Origin: Actinomycetota bacterium
GTDB lineage: Bacteria > Actinomycetota > Actinomycetes > Nanopelagicales > Nanopelagicaceae
Assembly (NCBI GenBank): GCA_026392845.1
Contig: JAPLBJ010000050.1
Location: forward strand, 1 to 64,000
Length of the DNA stretch: 64,000 nucleotides
Direction: 5' to 3'
Shown here piece after piece: positions 9,266-18,046 of this stretch. Within the stretch, counting starts at the first letter, position 1. Each line of letters begins with the position of its first letter. Under the pieces are notes generated by a model. It saw only the letters and a program-made list of their open reading frames with translations. It searched no databases and had not been told where the DNA came from. A program made the position numbers and the translations under genes.

Positions 9266-9625
9266 ATGGAATCATTAGCAATAATAGTTGCAATCATATT
9301 TATGATTGCAATCCTTGGTGGACCCATTGCATTTGTCCTTACCTATATTCCAGGTGAAACTTTGCTAGCAAAGGTATATCGTAGAATTCCGATTCTCATC
9401 ATTATATTTTTGAGCATTCTGGTCTGTACTCAATTGATTTTCTCACCTATTCCACTGATGGGGAAAACAGTTGGAATCTTCGGGCTCGTTACTGATTATT
9501 TCGCAATTCGTCGTGAATTCTTTCCTGATTTCTACTTACGTAAGTATTTGAAAGGCAAAGGAATTGGCGGAGGCCGTTCAAGTGGAAACGACGGACATGG
9601 CCCTGCTGGCCAACAGTTAATTTAA
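9266..9625 (+). CDS. Small two-helix membrane protein of unknown function
   Basis: A 119-residue protein that I do not recognise. Two hydrophobic segments (about residues 3-27 and 42-65) are separated by a short loop. A charged tail follows, with YLRKYLKGKG and a Gly/Ser-rich end. The start at 9266 is chosen over an in-frame ATG at 9248 because AAGGGA is well spaced for it and the longer version would overlap the acetyltransferase. It probably shares that gene's transcript. Confidence 0.6.
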   Translation: MESLAIIVAIIFMIAILGGPIAFVLTYIPGETLLAKVYRRIPILIIIFLSILVCTQLIFSPIPLMGKTVGIFGLVTDYFAIRREFFPDFYLRKYLKGKGIGGGRSSGNDGHGPAGQQLI

Positions 9626-9646
9626 ATAATTTCGCAGAAAAAATTG

Positions 9647-10020
9647 TGGAGGTGCCGGGTATCGAACCCGGGTCCTTCGGTACCAAAACAAGACTTCTAC
9701 GGGCGTAGTGTGCTTATCGTTTTCTCAGTTCCGGATCTCTTACACACAAGTATCCGACAAACTCATTTGCGAAATATTTCTCCGGCGATGTCCGCAACAC
9801 CATCGCCAAGAAAAGCCCTCTATCGGCGTTAGACTCGCAAAGTTATTACCTTGCATGTTCTATATCGAAAAATCTTGGGAACTAGAAGCATTACTTCTAT
9901 CCCCTATGTAATTGTTTCCCAATTGTAAGTGAGAACTCCGTAAAGACGTAATCAGAGCGCAAAAAGTACAAATAACTAGCAAGCAAATAGATAGTCGCGT
10001 AGAAAATGTGCTTCATCCCC
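9647..10020 (-). ncRNA. ssrA: tmRNA (5' end uncertain)
   Basis: The 3' end is clear: a T-arm with a perfect 5-bp stem CCGGG/CCCGG and loop TTCGATA (9655-9671), then CACCTCC as the acceptor strand and discriminator A at 9647, with no encoded CCA. Just upstream is a stem-loop resembling the last tmRNA pseudoknot (TGTGTG pairing with CACAC). The position directly after smpB, in the order prfB-ftsE-ftsX-smpB-ssrA, strongly supports tmRNA. The 5' end was placed at GGGGATG (10014-10020), which pairs with CACCTCC with one mismatch and gives about 374 bases. The usual GGTTTCGAC and a tag ending in Ala-Leu-Ala-Ala were not found, so the 5' half is uncertain. Confidence 0.6.
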
Positions 10021-10044
10021 ATTTTCGGAGTGACTATCTATTTG
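9984..10044. repeat. 13-bp perfect inverted repeat in the 5' part of ssrA
   Basis: CAAATAGATAGTC (9984-9996) and GACTATCTATTTG (10032-10044) are exact reverse complements separated by 35 bases. The right arm overlaps the first copy of the 26-base direct repeat. The assumed tmRNA 5' end falls in the loop. Confidence 0.7.
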
Positions 10045-10109
10045 TGAGTAGTTCATGTCAGGGAGCAAGTACGAAGGCTATTTATCCCCATTTTCGGAGT
10101 GACTACCTA
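10015..10109. repeat. 26-base direct repeat upstream of or within ssrA
   Basis: Positions 10015-10040 and 10084-10109 agree at 25 of 26 bases (core ATCCCCATTTTCGGAGTGAC) with a period of 69. This fills most of the smpB-ssrA gap. It could be duplicated promoter or processing sequence for ssrA, or the trace of a local tandem duplication. Confidence 0.75.
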
Positions 10110-10151
10110 ACTGGGTGAAACCGATAGTTAGAAGAAACCAATAAGTTGGAA

Positions 10152-10652
10152 TTAGTCGTCGTACTTTGAGCGCTTCGCACTCTTTCCAGATTGTCGACGT
10201 GAAATCTCGCGCTCTGCCTCACGACCTGCTTCTCGTTCCATCAGCGCAGCGCGCTTATCATGTGCTTTCTTTCCGCGAGCAAGTGCTAATTCAATCTTTG
10301 CTTTTCCATCTTTGAAATAGATCGATAGAGGAATAAGAGTTGTTCCACCCTCTTTAAGTTTGCCAATCAATTTATGTAATTCTTGCTTGTGCACCAAGAG
10401 CTTGCGATCACGGCGAGGTGTGTGATTTGTCCATGTGCCTTCTGTGTATTCAGGAATATGAACGCCGCTAAGCCAGAGTTCACCATCTTGGACCATTGCA
10501 AATCCATCAATAAGGGATGCGCGACCTAGACGAAGTGATTTCACCTCAGTACCAGTTAGAACAAGCCCACATTCAAATACATCTTCAATTGAATAGTCAT
10601 GGCGTGCTTTTTTGTTTTGGGCAATGAGTTTGCGACCAACTTCTTTTACCAT
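10152..10652 (-). CDS. smpB: SsrA-binding protein SmpB
   Basis: SmpB binds the tRNA-like part of tmRNA and delivers it to stalled ribosomes for trans-translation. The 166-residue protein shows the family start ([16 protein letters not shown]), [15 protein letters not shown], the HIPEY motif and [12 protein letters not shown], with a basic C-terminal tail that enters the decoding centre ([15 protein letters not shown]). It is the last protein gene of prfB-ftsE-ftsX-smpB and its RNA partner ssrA lies directly downstream. It begins 24 bases after the ftsX stop. Confidence 0.96.
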   Translation of the reverse strand: MVKEVGRKLIAQNKKARHDYSIEDVFECGLVLTGTEVKSLRLGRASLIDGFAMVQDGELWLSGVHIPEYTEGTWTNHTPRRDRKLLVHKQELHKLIGKLKEGGTTLIPLSIYFKDGKAKIELALARGKKAHDKRAALMEREAGREAEREISRRQSGKSAKRSKYDD

Positions 10653-10676
10653 CGTCGCTCACCCACTCTCTTTGTT

Positions 10677-11579
10677 TTAAACCTTGAGGTAACGGCGAAG
10701 TGTAATCAATGAAGCAAGCGTTGAAACAACTAGTCCGGTTGCCAATAGATAAGCAGATGAAACCCAGACTTCGCCCCATCCAAAGAATTTTGTAAAGGAA
10801 AGCAGTGGAGCAACTTTCGAGTCAACAACGCTCTTGAGACCAGCCAGTAATCCAGTTGCAAGAACCCATCCAATGAGTGCAGAGATGACACCTTCAAGTA
10901 AGAATGGAAGTTGAATTGACCAAGATGAGGCACCAACGAGTTTCATCACGCCAGTTTCGCGCCGTCTATTGAAGGCTGCGATTCGAAGTGTGTTGCTAAT
11001 TAGAAGCGCTGCAGTAAAGACTGATGCAAGGCCAACAAGTAGGGCACCATTTCGAAGAACTGCGAGAAGTCTAAAGAACTTCTCCAAAATAGTTCGTTGA
11101 TCTTGAACTACATCGACGCCTGGGCGACCTGAAAATGCACTAACAATTACTGGATACTGAGTTGGGTCTTTGAGTTTTACTCTAAATGATTCTGGTAGTT
11201 GATCTGCAGTTACATTCTGAGCAATAGCAGAATCTTTAAATCGCTCTTGAAAGCGCACAAAAGCTTGTGATTGTGACTCGTAAAAAACACTTTCAATAAC
11301 AGGTAGGCCTTGAAGATCTTGTTGAATTTGTAAGCGTTGCCCTGCAGTAATTACTCCACCAGAACATGATGGTGATTCAGAGAGCGGCCCGCATAAAAAT
11401 ATAGAAACTTCAATTTTGTCATACCAATAATCCTTCATGGCACTGACTTGCGCGTTAGAAAGAAGACCAATGCCGAGAAGTGATAGCGAAATTGCAGTCG
11501 TTACAACAACTGCAAATGTCATTGTGAGGTTACGGCGAAGCCCGATACGTACTTCACTTAGTAGAAACCGTGCGCGCAT
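10677..11579 (-). CDS. ftsX: Cell division protein FtsX
   Basis: FtsX is the membrane partner of the ATPase FtsE and controls peptidoglycan hydrolases during division. This 300-residue protein has the expected layout: one N-terminal helix (about 20-42), an extracytoplasmic domain (about 43-170, with the Cys pair CGPLSESPSC typical of Actinobacteria) and three C-terminal helices with RRRETGVMKLVGAS between them. GGGGAGAAG precedes the ATG. It follows ftsE by eleven bases. Confidence 0.95.
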   Translation of the reverse strand: MRARFLLSEVRIGLRRNLTMTFAVVVTTAISLSLLGIGLLSNAQVSAMKDYWYDKIEVSIFLCGPLSESPSCSGGVITAGQRLQIQQDLQGLPVIESVFYESQSQAFVRFQERFKDSAIAQNVTADQLPESFRVKLKDPTQYPVIVSAFSGRPGVDVVQDQRTILEKFFRLLAVLRNGALLVGLASVFTAALLISNTLRIAAFNRRRETGVMKLVGASSWSIQLPFLLEGVISALIGWVLATGLLAGLKSVVDSKVAPLLSFTKFFGWGEVWVSSAYLLATGLVVSTLASLITLRRYLKV

Positions 11580-11590
11580 CTCTTCTCCCC

Positions 11591-12280
11591 TTAGCCCGTA
11601 TATCCGTAAACGCCGCGAACTTGATCTCGAATTACATGGCCAGCATCAAGTTCGATAACGCGCTTGCGCATCTGATCAACAATTCCTGAATCATGTGTTG
11701 CCATCAGAACTGTTGTTCCTTCGCGATTGATGCGATCAAGTAACTTCATAATTCCAACGCTCGTTGATGGATCCAAGTTTCCAGTTGGCTCATCAGCAAT
11801 CAAAATAAGTGGACGGCTCACATATGCACGAGCAATTGCCACACGTTGCTGTTCGCCACCTGAAATTTCATTCGGAAGACGATCACCTTTATCTTCTAGC
11901 CCAACTAATTCGAGAACTTCTGGAACTTCACGGTTGATCTCCTTCTGCGAATATCCCAATACGTGCAGAGTAAATGCAACATTTTCTGTAATTGTCTTAT
12001 TTGGCAATAAACGAAAATCTTGAAAAACCGTTCCGACTTGGCGGCGTAATTCTGGAACTTTGTGATTTGCCAGGGTTCCTAAGTCTTTGCCAGCAACGTG
12101 GATAGTTCCAGCAGTTGGGCGTTCTTCGCGCAGAATCAAACGCAAAAATGTAGATTTACCTGAGCCAGAAAGACCCACAAGGAAAACAAATTCACCCTTA
12201 ACAATTTCGAGATTGACGCTTTCAAGGGCAGGACGTTCTTGGCCAGAGTAGACCTTCGTAACATTTTCTAAACGAATCAC
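11591..12280 (-). CDS. ftsE: Cell division ATP-binding protein FtsE
   Basis: An ABC ATPase of 229 residues that works with FtsX. The Walker A motif GLSGSGKST is at about residues 37-45, the Q-loop at [10 protein letters not shown], the signature [13 protein letters not shown] near 140 and Walker [14 protein letters not shown] near 160, followed by the switch His in MATHD. It starts with GTG, preceded by GAGGAG at a good distance. The gene order with ftsX and smpB is standard for Actinobacteria. Confidence 0.96.
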   Translation of the reverse strand: MIRLENVTKVYSGQERPALESVNLEIVKGEFVFLVGLSGSGKSTFLRLILREERPTAGTIHVAGKDLGTLANHKVPELRRQVGTVFQDFRLLPNKTITENVAFTLHVLGYSQKEINREVPEVLELVGLEDKGDRLPNEISGGEQQRVAIARAYVSRPLILIADEPTGNLDPSTSVGIMKLLDRINREGTTVLMATHDSGIVDQMRKRVIELDAGHVIRDQVRGVYGYTG

Positions 12281-12384
12281 ATCTACTCCTCTAAAAACTC
12301 GAAATCAATACTTGGGTCCGCGCAGCGCCACATGGATTGGGCGATGAGCAATGACCTGACTGCCCTTAGTTTATTGAGATAAGA

Positions 12385-12408
12385 GAAAAAAGCGCCTCTC
12401 TAACGCGC
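12385..12408 (-). terminator. Weak terminator after prfB
   Basis: On the minus strand GCGC (12405-12408) can pair with GCGC (12392-12395), followed directly by a run of Ts (12391-12386). The stem is only about four base pairs, so the call is tentative. The rest of the 184-base prfB-ftsE gap shows no other strong structure. Confidence 0.35.
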
Positions 12409-12464
12409 ATTTGAGCGTGGTAATAATGTGATATTTATCGATTCCACGCAGGGAATATCTGCAA

Positions 12465-13565
12465 CTAGCTACTTCGGCGCCAGCGAATTCCAGCTTCAAT
12501 AAATTCATCAATTTCACCATCGAGAACAGCACTTGTATTTCCTGTTTCATAATCAGTGCGCAAATCTTTCACCATTTGATATGGCGCTAAAACATAGGAA
12601 CGCATCTGATTTCCCCACGACCCTGAGTTATCACCTTTGAGTGCATTAATCTTTGCTTGCTCTTCTTGGCGACGTCGCTCCAATAATTTAGATTGCAGTA
12701 CTGCCATTGCTGTTGCCTTATTTTGAATCTGTGAACGCTCGTTCTGGCAGGAGACAACAATTCCTGTTGCCATATGAGTAATACGCACCGCTGAGTCGGT
12801 TGTATTTACACCTTGACCACCAGGACCAGATGAGCGATACACATCAACGCGAATCTCTTTTTCATCAATATCAATGTGATCGCTTTGCGCAACAACAGGG
12901 ACAACTTCCACGCCACAAAATGAGGTGTGACGACGGCTCTGACTATCAAAGGGTGAGATTCGAACTAAACGGTGAGTTCCCTGTTCAACTGAAAGAGTTC
13001 CATAGGCATAAGGAGCGCTAACTTTGAATGTTGTTGATTTGATTCCAGCCTCTTCAGCATATGAAGTTTCAAGCACATCGACATTGAAATTATGTCGCTC
13101 GCAATAGCGAAGATACATGCGCATAATCATTTCAGCCCAGTCTGCTGCTTCGACTCCACCAGCTTCAGAGCGAATAGTAATTAGCGCATCTCTATCGTCG
13201 TATTCGCCATTGAGCAGAGTCTGAACTTCTAATTCCCCAATGACCTTTACAACAGAATCTAATTCTGCAAAGGCATCACTCATGCCTGATCCATCTGGCT
13301 CACTCGCCGCTAATTCAAAGAGAATAGGTAGCTCTTCAACGCGCCTACGCAATGATTCCAATTTTGTAATTTCAGATTGAACTCTAGAAAGTCTGCTCGT
13401 AATCTTTTGAGCACTTTCGGGATCATCCCAAAGGTTAGGAACACCAGCTTGCTCTTCTAATTCAATTGATTGCTTATGTAATTTCGGCAGGTCCAGAACT
13501 TTTTCAATGGAAACAAGGGTGGCATCGATCGCAGCAATCTCTAGATCGAACTCTCTGGCGGCCAT
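12465..13565 (-). CDS. prfB: Peptide chain release factor 2
   Basis: RF2 reads the UGA and UAA stop codons and releases the finished peptide. The 366-residue frame has the SPF tripeptide (RISPFDS) that recognises stop codons and the catalytic GGQ in SGPGGQGVN. The frame is continuous, so the programmed +1 frameshift that regulates prfB in many bacteria is absent, as is usual in Actinobacteria. TAGGCT lies six bases before the ATG (13572-13577), so translation is probably leaderless. It heads the prfB-ftsEX-smpB cluster. Confidence 0.96.
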   Translation of the reverse strand: MAAREFDLEIAAIDATLVSIEKVLDLPKLHKQSIELEEQAGVPNLWDDPESAQKITSRLSRVQSEITKLESLRRRVEELPILFELAASEPDGSGMSDAFAELDSVVKVIGELEVQTLLNGEYDDRDALITIRSEAGGVEAADWAEMIMRMYLRYCERHNFNVDVLETSYAEEAGIKSTTFKVSAPYAYGTLSVEQGTHRLVRISPFDSQSRRHTSFCGVEVVPVVAQSDHIDIDEKEIRVDVYRSSGPGGQGVNTTDSAVRITHMATGIVVSCQNERSQIQNKATAMAVLQSKLLERRRQEEQAKINALKGDNSGSWGNQMRSYVLAPYQMVKDLRTDYETGNTSAVLDGEIDEFIEAGIRWRRSS

Positions 13566-13593
13566 GGGGCAAGCCTACCTGAGTTAGTACTGA

Positions 13594-14157
13594 CTAATAA
13601 AGTCGGAGGCCGAAGAGATAAAAACCTTCGCTTCGTTGATTTTCTGTCGCTACGTCAGCATGTAATTCAATCTGTCTAAAACTCGATAATGGAATTACGA
13701 ATGGAAGTTGCGCAATTACTCGAGTGCCAATAGATATTGCAAAGCCATCACATTCAAAGGATTCCAAAGTTATTTCATCTAATTCAATTCTCTTTTGAGC
13801 ACTCGAACTAACACTCCAATCATGAAGCTCTTTGATAACTTCGGAATAACCTGTTGAACAATTGATTGGGATTCTGCGCACATTAGGCGCTGAGTATCTA
13901 CTGCGGATCAATGGAGTGAATATCGTTCCCTTGCCTTTGTAGTAATTATCGAGATCTAACTCGTGAGTTCCTCGTTGGCTCGCAGCTTCACTTGCTTGTA
14001 CAAGTGAGCGCTGAGCAATAGCAATACTTGCAATATCAGTCATCGCCATTATCGAAAATAGGGTCACGATGAATAGGCCGATGATAAGTAGTGAAATTGA
14101 ACCCTCTTCATCACTACATTTACGAAATAGTCGTTTTCCTAGCTTTTTCAATGCCAT
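13594..14157 (-). CDS. TadG-like pilus assembly protein
   Basis: This 187-residue protein has a short basic N-terminus, the sequence DEEGSISLL, and one membrane helix (about residues 20-45), then a secreted domain with a Cys pair. This is the layout of actinobacterial TadE/TadG-like minor pseudopilins. It overlaps the next upstream gene by ten bases, so the four small genes here form one operon. The role in Tad/Flp pilus assembly is inferred from architecture and neighbours. It could also be involved in secretion. Confidence 0.7.
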   Translation of the reverse strand: MALKKLGKRLFRKCSDEEGSISLLIIGLFIVTLFSIMAMTDIASIAIAQRSLVQASEAASQRGTHELDLDNYYKGKGTIFTPLIRSRYSAPNVRRIPINCSTGYSEVIKELHDWSVSSSAQKRIELDEITLESFECDGFAISIGTRVIAQLPFVIPLSSFRQIELHADVATENQRSEGFYLFGLRLY

Positions 14158-14558
14158 GGAGACAAGTGCTCTTGCGCTATTGCGCTCACTATTCGACCAC
14201 TATCTAAGTGAATTCGAATCTCATTTCTAATCGTAGAGCTCGCGCTTATGCAAGGACTCTTGCTGCACTCAATTCTTATTGAGATCGAATCAATTTCTTT
14301 AGGAGATAAACCCATTTTTGCTCCAACAATCGCAATTACTTGCCCGGCAACTCTTCGACCATTCGCATCACTACTTGTTTGAACATATCCTCGAAGACTC
14401 TCACGGGCCAGCACTTGAGCACTCTCTTCGCCCCAGCTTAGGGATGCGAATTGGTTGAGATAAATAAAGATTGGCAAAAACAGTGGGATAGCAAGCATCA
14501 CGAATTCAACTGAGGCACTTCCTCTTTCTTCCTTGATTATTCGTGCCAAAAAATTCAA
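14148..14558 (-). CDS. TadE-like pseudopilin
   Basis: A 136-residue protein with the TadE hallmark near its start: EERGSASVEFVMLAIPLFLP, where the Glu after Val is the conserved residue next to the prepilin cleavage site. One membrane helix is followed by a short secreted domain with two cysteines. Its frame overlaps both neighbours by a few bases. It is a probable minor pilin of a Tad pilus whose motor genes lie at 38.4-40.9 kb. Confidence 0.78.
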   Translation of the reverse strand: MNFLARIIKEERGSASVEFVMLAIPLFLPIFIYLNQFASLSWGEESAQVLARESLRGYVQTSSDANGRRVAGQVIAIVGAKMGLSPKEIDSISIRIECSKSPCISASSTIRNEIRIHLDSGRIVSAIAQEHLSPWH

Positions 14559-14935
14559 GGAAGTTTCTCCATCACAGCAATTCCCGATACATCGACACGA
14601 GGGCTTCTACTTATCATGGCAATGAGATACGGAAGTAACTGTGGAATGGCACGGCTCTTATGGGTTACAAGAACTCGTATCTTTTCAAATGCATTTGGAG
14701 AATTTAGATCTATTACTTCATCGCTTGCATATAGAACTCCTGTGATAGCTCTCTCGGATGCGTGGCTCTGAGTGATCGCCATGTCGAGGGTACGCATATT
14801 TGTAGCAACAATGAGTTGAGCTCCAATAAGAAAGAGAACTAGCAAAGGGATAATTACCATCGCACTTTCAATATTTCCTCTTTCATCTGCAAAGTATTTC
14901 CCAAAATGCTTCACACGTTTGTCGAGTGCTTTCAC
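14555..14935 (-). CDS. TadE-like pseudopilin
   Basis: A 126-residue protein with FADERGNIESAMVIIPLLVL near residues 15-34. The ERGxxES pattern followed by a hydrophobic helix is that of TadE/pilin N-termini. The secreted part is short and has no cysteines. It overlaps its neighbours by four bases on either side, consistent with translational coupling. Confidence 0.7.
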   Translation of the reverse strand: MKALDKRVKHFGKYFADERGNIESAMVIIPLLVLFLIGAQLIVATNMRTLDMAITQSHASERAITGVLYASDEVIDLNSPNAFEKIRVLVTHKSRAIPQLLPYLIAMISRSPRVDVSGIAVMEKLP

Positions 14936-15207
14936 CGAATACCATTCATAGCATCAAGAGAATTACGCAGGATTGCTGTAAGTCGTGGCGCTGCAATAGT
15001 CCAAATGGCAGTTACCAATCCGGTTGTCATCAATACAACTAAAACCCATCCCGGTACATCTCCGCGTTCATTTATGAGAAATCTCTTGAGACGATGCGCA
15101 AAATGAGTAATGAATAAATTTGAGCGTTGTAGAAGTTCAATCTCATACTGTGTTGTGCGACTTCGAACTTTTCTACTCACATTTGAGATCTCGTTGATTG
15201 TATTCAT
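14932..15207 (-). CDS. Flp-type pilin-like protein
   Basis: A 91-residue protein with a long basic leader (about 45 residues) ending in NERGD, then VPGWVLVVLMTTGLVTAIW, a single hydrophobic helix, and only about 20 residues after it. Small size and a helix straight after a Gly-Asp site fit an Flp pilin processed by a prepilin peptidase. A strong AGGAGGAG stands before the ATG, and it is the first gene of the operon, as expected for a major pilin. The peptidase gene is not in this window. Confidence 0.65.
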   Translation of the reverse strand: MNTINEISNVSRKVRSRTTQYEIELLQRSNLFITHFAHRLKRFLINERGDVPGWVLVVLMTTGLVTAIWTIAAPRLTAILRNSLDAMNGIR

Positions 15208-15306
15208 TTACTCCTCCTGATGTATAGGTGGAGAGAACTATCTAATCTTTACGAGAGATGACAAGGAAGAGAGGAACGGTATGTGAATAAGAAGTTACTG
15301 TGGAAA

Positions 15307-16650
15307 CTAAAGAAGTGCTGGTGCAATTTCTGGAAACCATGAGAGAGCTTCGTCTCGGAAGTTTCCTTCTGCTTCAAGTTGGCAAAAGATTCCAGTCGTT
15401 CCAAGTGTGACTCTATGAATCAAAACGTATTCAGCAGGTAAGTTGAGCTGGAAACCAATCTTTGCAGTTGGATTACGTGGGTCTCCAACGCGTGCGCTCT
15501 GATCACGTAACCATTCACGAGAATATTTGAAAGTTTTTGTTCGAAGTGGCTCAACAAGTGGCACTAGAAAATCAAGAACTAATTCTGGATCTACATCGAC
15601 ATCGGCCAATATAAAGCCATCCTTTTTGAAACCTTCATAGAGCGCAGTTGAATCATCATCGAGTGCATGCTTGAGAAGTCTCTTCATTGGCTCTGGAAAG
15701 CCATTTGGTAATCGATTACATGCACCGAAATCTAAGACGCCTAAGCGACCATCGGTAAGTAAACGAAAATTTCCTGGGTGTGGATCTGCGTGTAATAACC
15801 CTGCGCGATCAGGTGAAGTGAAATGAAAGCGCGCCAACTTCATTCCTGCATTGTTTCTCTGCTCTTGTGTTCCTTTTGCAATTATTTGTGAGAGTGGAGT
15901 TCCCTCTAGCCATTCGGAAACTAGAACGCGGTCAGAGACCATCACTACTTTAGGAATGGCAATATCTAGATCACCGTCGTAAACGCGCGCATAAGTTTCT
16001 TGCGCTTGGGCTTCATAACGATAATCAACTTCTTCAATAATTCTAGAACGTAATTCTTCAAGTAATGGCTTCATCTCAAGTCCTGGCATTACTAATTGAA
16101 AAATCTTTGCAAATCGTTGAATTTGATTGAGATCTGAAATTAGCGCTTCAGCTGCACCCGGATATTGAATCTTTACAGCAACGGTTCGACCATCTTTCCA
16201 TTGCGCTTTATGCACTTGGCCAATTGATGCAGAGGCAGTTGGTTGATCTTCAAAACTTGCAAAGTTATCTCGCCAATCTTCACCGAGTTCTTTTGCAAGC
16301 ACTTTATGAACAACTCGAGTTGGCAGCGGTGGAGCAGACTCTTGAAGCTTCGTCAGTGTTTCGCGGTAAGGCTTTGCAATATCTTCCGGTAGCGCTGCCT
16401 CAAAAACAGAGAGTGCTTGTCCGAACTTCATCGCTCCGCCCTTGAGTTCACCAAGTACTTTGAAAAGCTGTTCAGCAGTTTTTTCTTGAATTTCAGCAAA
16501 GACAACGTTGCTTGATTGACCAACTAATTGGCGACCAATACCGAGTGCGCCGCGACCAGCTAGACCGATAGGGATTGAAACCATTCGCGCAGTACGCGCA
16601 ACAGTGGATTGGGGAATCTCACTACCTTGGTTATTGGCATCGGTAGGCAT
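15307..16650 (-). CDS. AarF/ABC1/UbiB family atypical kinase
   Basis: A 447-residue member of the ABC1/UbiB kinase-like family. The family-specific KxGQ motif appears as AMKFGQALS near residue 77, the Ala-rich loop as ASASIGQVHKA near 140, the ion pair Lys in VAVKIQYPG, and the metal-binding HADPHPGNF and GVLDFG near 295 and 315. UbiB proteins support quinone or lipid metabolism. In M. tuberculosis the homologue Rv3197 sits next to whiB7 and uvrD2; here those genes lie 26 kb away, but the ThiF-like neighbour (Rv3196-like) is retained. Confidence 0.88.
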   Translation of the reverse strand: MPTDANNQGSEIPQSTVARTARMVSIPIGLAGRGALGIGRQLVGQSSNVVFAEIQEKTAEQLFKVLGELKGGAMKFGQALSVFEAALPEDIAKPYRETLTKLQESAPPLPTRVVHKVLAKELGEDWRDNFASFEDQPTASASIGQVHKAQWKDGRTVAVKIQYPGAAEALISDLNQIQRFAKIFQLVMPGLEMKPLLEELRSRIIEEVDYRYEAQAQETYARVYDGDLDIAIPKVVMVSDRVLVSEWLEGTPLSQIIAKGTQEQRNNAGMKLARFHFTSPDRAGLLHADPHPGNFRLLTDGRLGVLDFGACNRLPNGFPEPMKRLLKHALDDDSTALYEGFKKDGFILADVDVDPELVLDFLVPLVEPLRTKTFKYSREWLRDQSARVGDPRNPTAKIGFQLNLPAEYVLIHRVTLGTTGIFCQLEAEGNFRDEALSWFPEIAPALL

Positions 16651-16695
16651 AGGCGCAATTGTGAAGGAAAATATTGGAAGTTGCCACGTGAAAGT

Positions 16696-17868
16696 TCACT
16701 CCCAGGCGCATCCACAGCGTGGATGTAGAGCATATGTAATGTGTTCTCTATTACAGAGTGCCCCAGAATGAAAACGGGTTCTCGAACCAACTAAAGATTC
16801 ATCATTTTCATCAACAAAATTCAAAATTTCTTGTGCGATACGGCCTGCGATTTCATGTGCAGTTGCAATAGAACTCTCCATTTCCTCTGCACCATTTTCT
16901 AAGTACTGCGAAATATCACCTTGTTCTAAGCGAGAAATATTTATGCATCGCAAACATGGCGTTTTGCCAGGCTTTACAAGTGGTCCCCATGTAATTCCAC
17001 CACCTTGTGGAGTTGAAACAAGAAAGAAATCTAAACGCTTGCGCATCCAATCAGAAATTAACCCTGTTGATAGATCTTCTTTTGTGGGATCTCCTATATA
17101 AATGCGCAGACTCTTCTCTTTCTTTTCTCGTCTTTTGCTATCAGAGGGAATGGGAAAGAGTGCAAATTCTTTTGCTAACTCTGAGAGTTTTACACGAAAA
17201 CTCGCGCCGATATCGCTTGCGCGCAGATACGTGCTTCCAATATCTCGATGACTAATAGTCTGATTATCTTTCGCTCCAAGTGCCCCCATATGGGTATTAG
17301 TAACTCCACTTCCGAGGAATATTCCATAGAGTAATACGGCAATTCGACTACTTCCAAATATTTCAATCTCAAAATCCTGGCGAGCTGAAATGACTTCGAC
17401 TCCACCATCATCTACTCCATCACGCCAAGTAATTTCTGATAACTCTGGGGCAAGACGATTTTGTAAAAGTTGTAACGCAGGATCTCGCTCTTCAACTTTT
17501 CGTTTTGTCGCTCTTGCCGCAATAGATGGAACGCTTGAATGAAATCTATTTGCCAGAACTATTTTGTTCTGTCGCACATCAAGAAAATTATGATTATGTA
17601 ACGTTGCAAGAATCGAATCTAGCTCGTCCTCACAAATTCCTACCTGCGCCTTAATTTCATCAATACTCTTAGCTCCGGTAAGCATTTCAACTATTGTGCG
17701 AGCGCCATTGTGATGTAACTCGATACTGTGATCGAAATTACCCACTACAACTCGTTCGTGATCGCCCGAAAAGGTATTTGAATATCGAACCCCTGCTTTT
17801 AGCCGGGGTGAATACGTATTACTTGTGCGGATACTTCCTGGGTTCTGTGTCATGTTCGCAGTGTTCAT
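16696..17868 (-). CDS. ThiF/E1-like protein
   Basis: This 390-residue protein has a C-terminal part related to ThiF/E1 adenylyltransferases: IEIFGSSRIA replaces the usual GxGxxG loop near residue 172, and WGPLVKPGKTPCLRC (about 295-309) is the hallmark seen in E1-like partners of azoline cyclodehydratases. Four cysteines in two pairs (PCLRC and CGC at the end) can bind zinc. The N-terminus (about 30-110) resembles a winged-helix peptide-recognition domain. No precursor peptide or YcaO gene is nearby. The same gene sits beside the ABC1 kinase in many Actinobacteria, so it is probably a core gene of unknown reaction. ATP binding is doubtful. Confidence 0.65.
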   Translation of the reverse strand: MNTANMTQNPGSIRTSNTYSPRLKAGVRYSNTFSGDHERVVVGNFDHSIELHHNGARTIVEMLTGAKSIDEIKAQVGICEDELDSILATLHNHNFLDVRQNKIVLANRFHSSVPSIAARATKRKVEERDPALQLLQNRLAPELSEITWRDGVDDGGVEVISARQDFEIEIFGSSRIAVLLYGIFLGSGVTNTHMGALGAKDNQTISHRDIGSTYLRASDIGASFRVKLSELAKEFALFPIPSDSKRREKKEKSLRIYIGDPTKEDLSTGLISDWMRKRLDFFLVSTPQGGGITWGPLVKPGKTPCLRCINISRLEQGDISQYLENGAEEMESSIATAHEIAGRIAQEILNFVDENDESLVGSRTRFHSGALCNREHITYALHPRCGCAWE

Positions 17869-17889
17869 CGAATACGGTGTGCACGACTA

Positions 17890-17913
17890 TTTCACACTGG
17901 AAGGTGTGTGAAA
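17890..17913. other. Hairpin upstream of the ThiF-like gene
   Basis: TTTCACAC (17890-17897) and GTGTGAAA (17906-17913) pair perfectly across an 8-base loop, about 20 bases upstream of the start of the ThiF-like gene. A second, smaller inverted repeat (AGTTC/GAACT) lies at 17925-17941. It may be an operator or an mRNA leader hairpin; no T-run follows. The rest of the gap to 18046 shows nothing clear. Confidence 0.45.
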
Positions 17914-18046
17914 CTTTCCTCATTAGTTCGCCTGAGGAACTTGCTTGCTACTATGAGAATGCAAACTTAAAAGAACAAACCCCCAGACGCGTTAGCGCAC
18001 GAGGGCTTGCCTACGTATAGACGTTAGATAACTAAATATCTAAAAA

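Noticed and set aside
9647-9720. An ordinary tRNA gene on the minus strand at the T-arm
   Set aside because: No anticodon arm, D-arm or matching 5' acceptor strand lies at tRNA distance; the position after smpB fits tmRNA.
9644-9832. Small plus-strand frames over the tmRNA locus
   Set aside because: They are antisense to the tmRNA T-arm and pseudoknots.
12465-13565. Programmed frameshift in prfB
   Set aside because: The reading frame is continuous from ATG to stop, with no internal TGA near codon 25.
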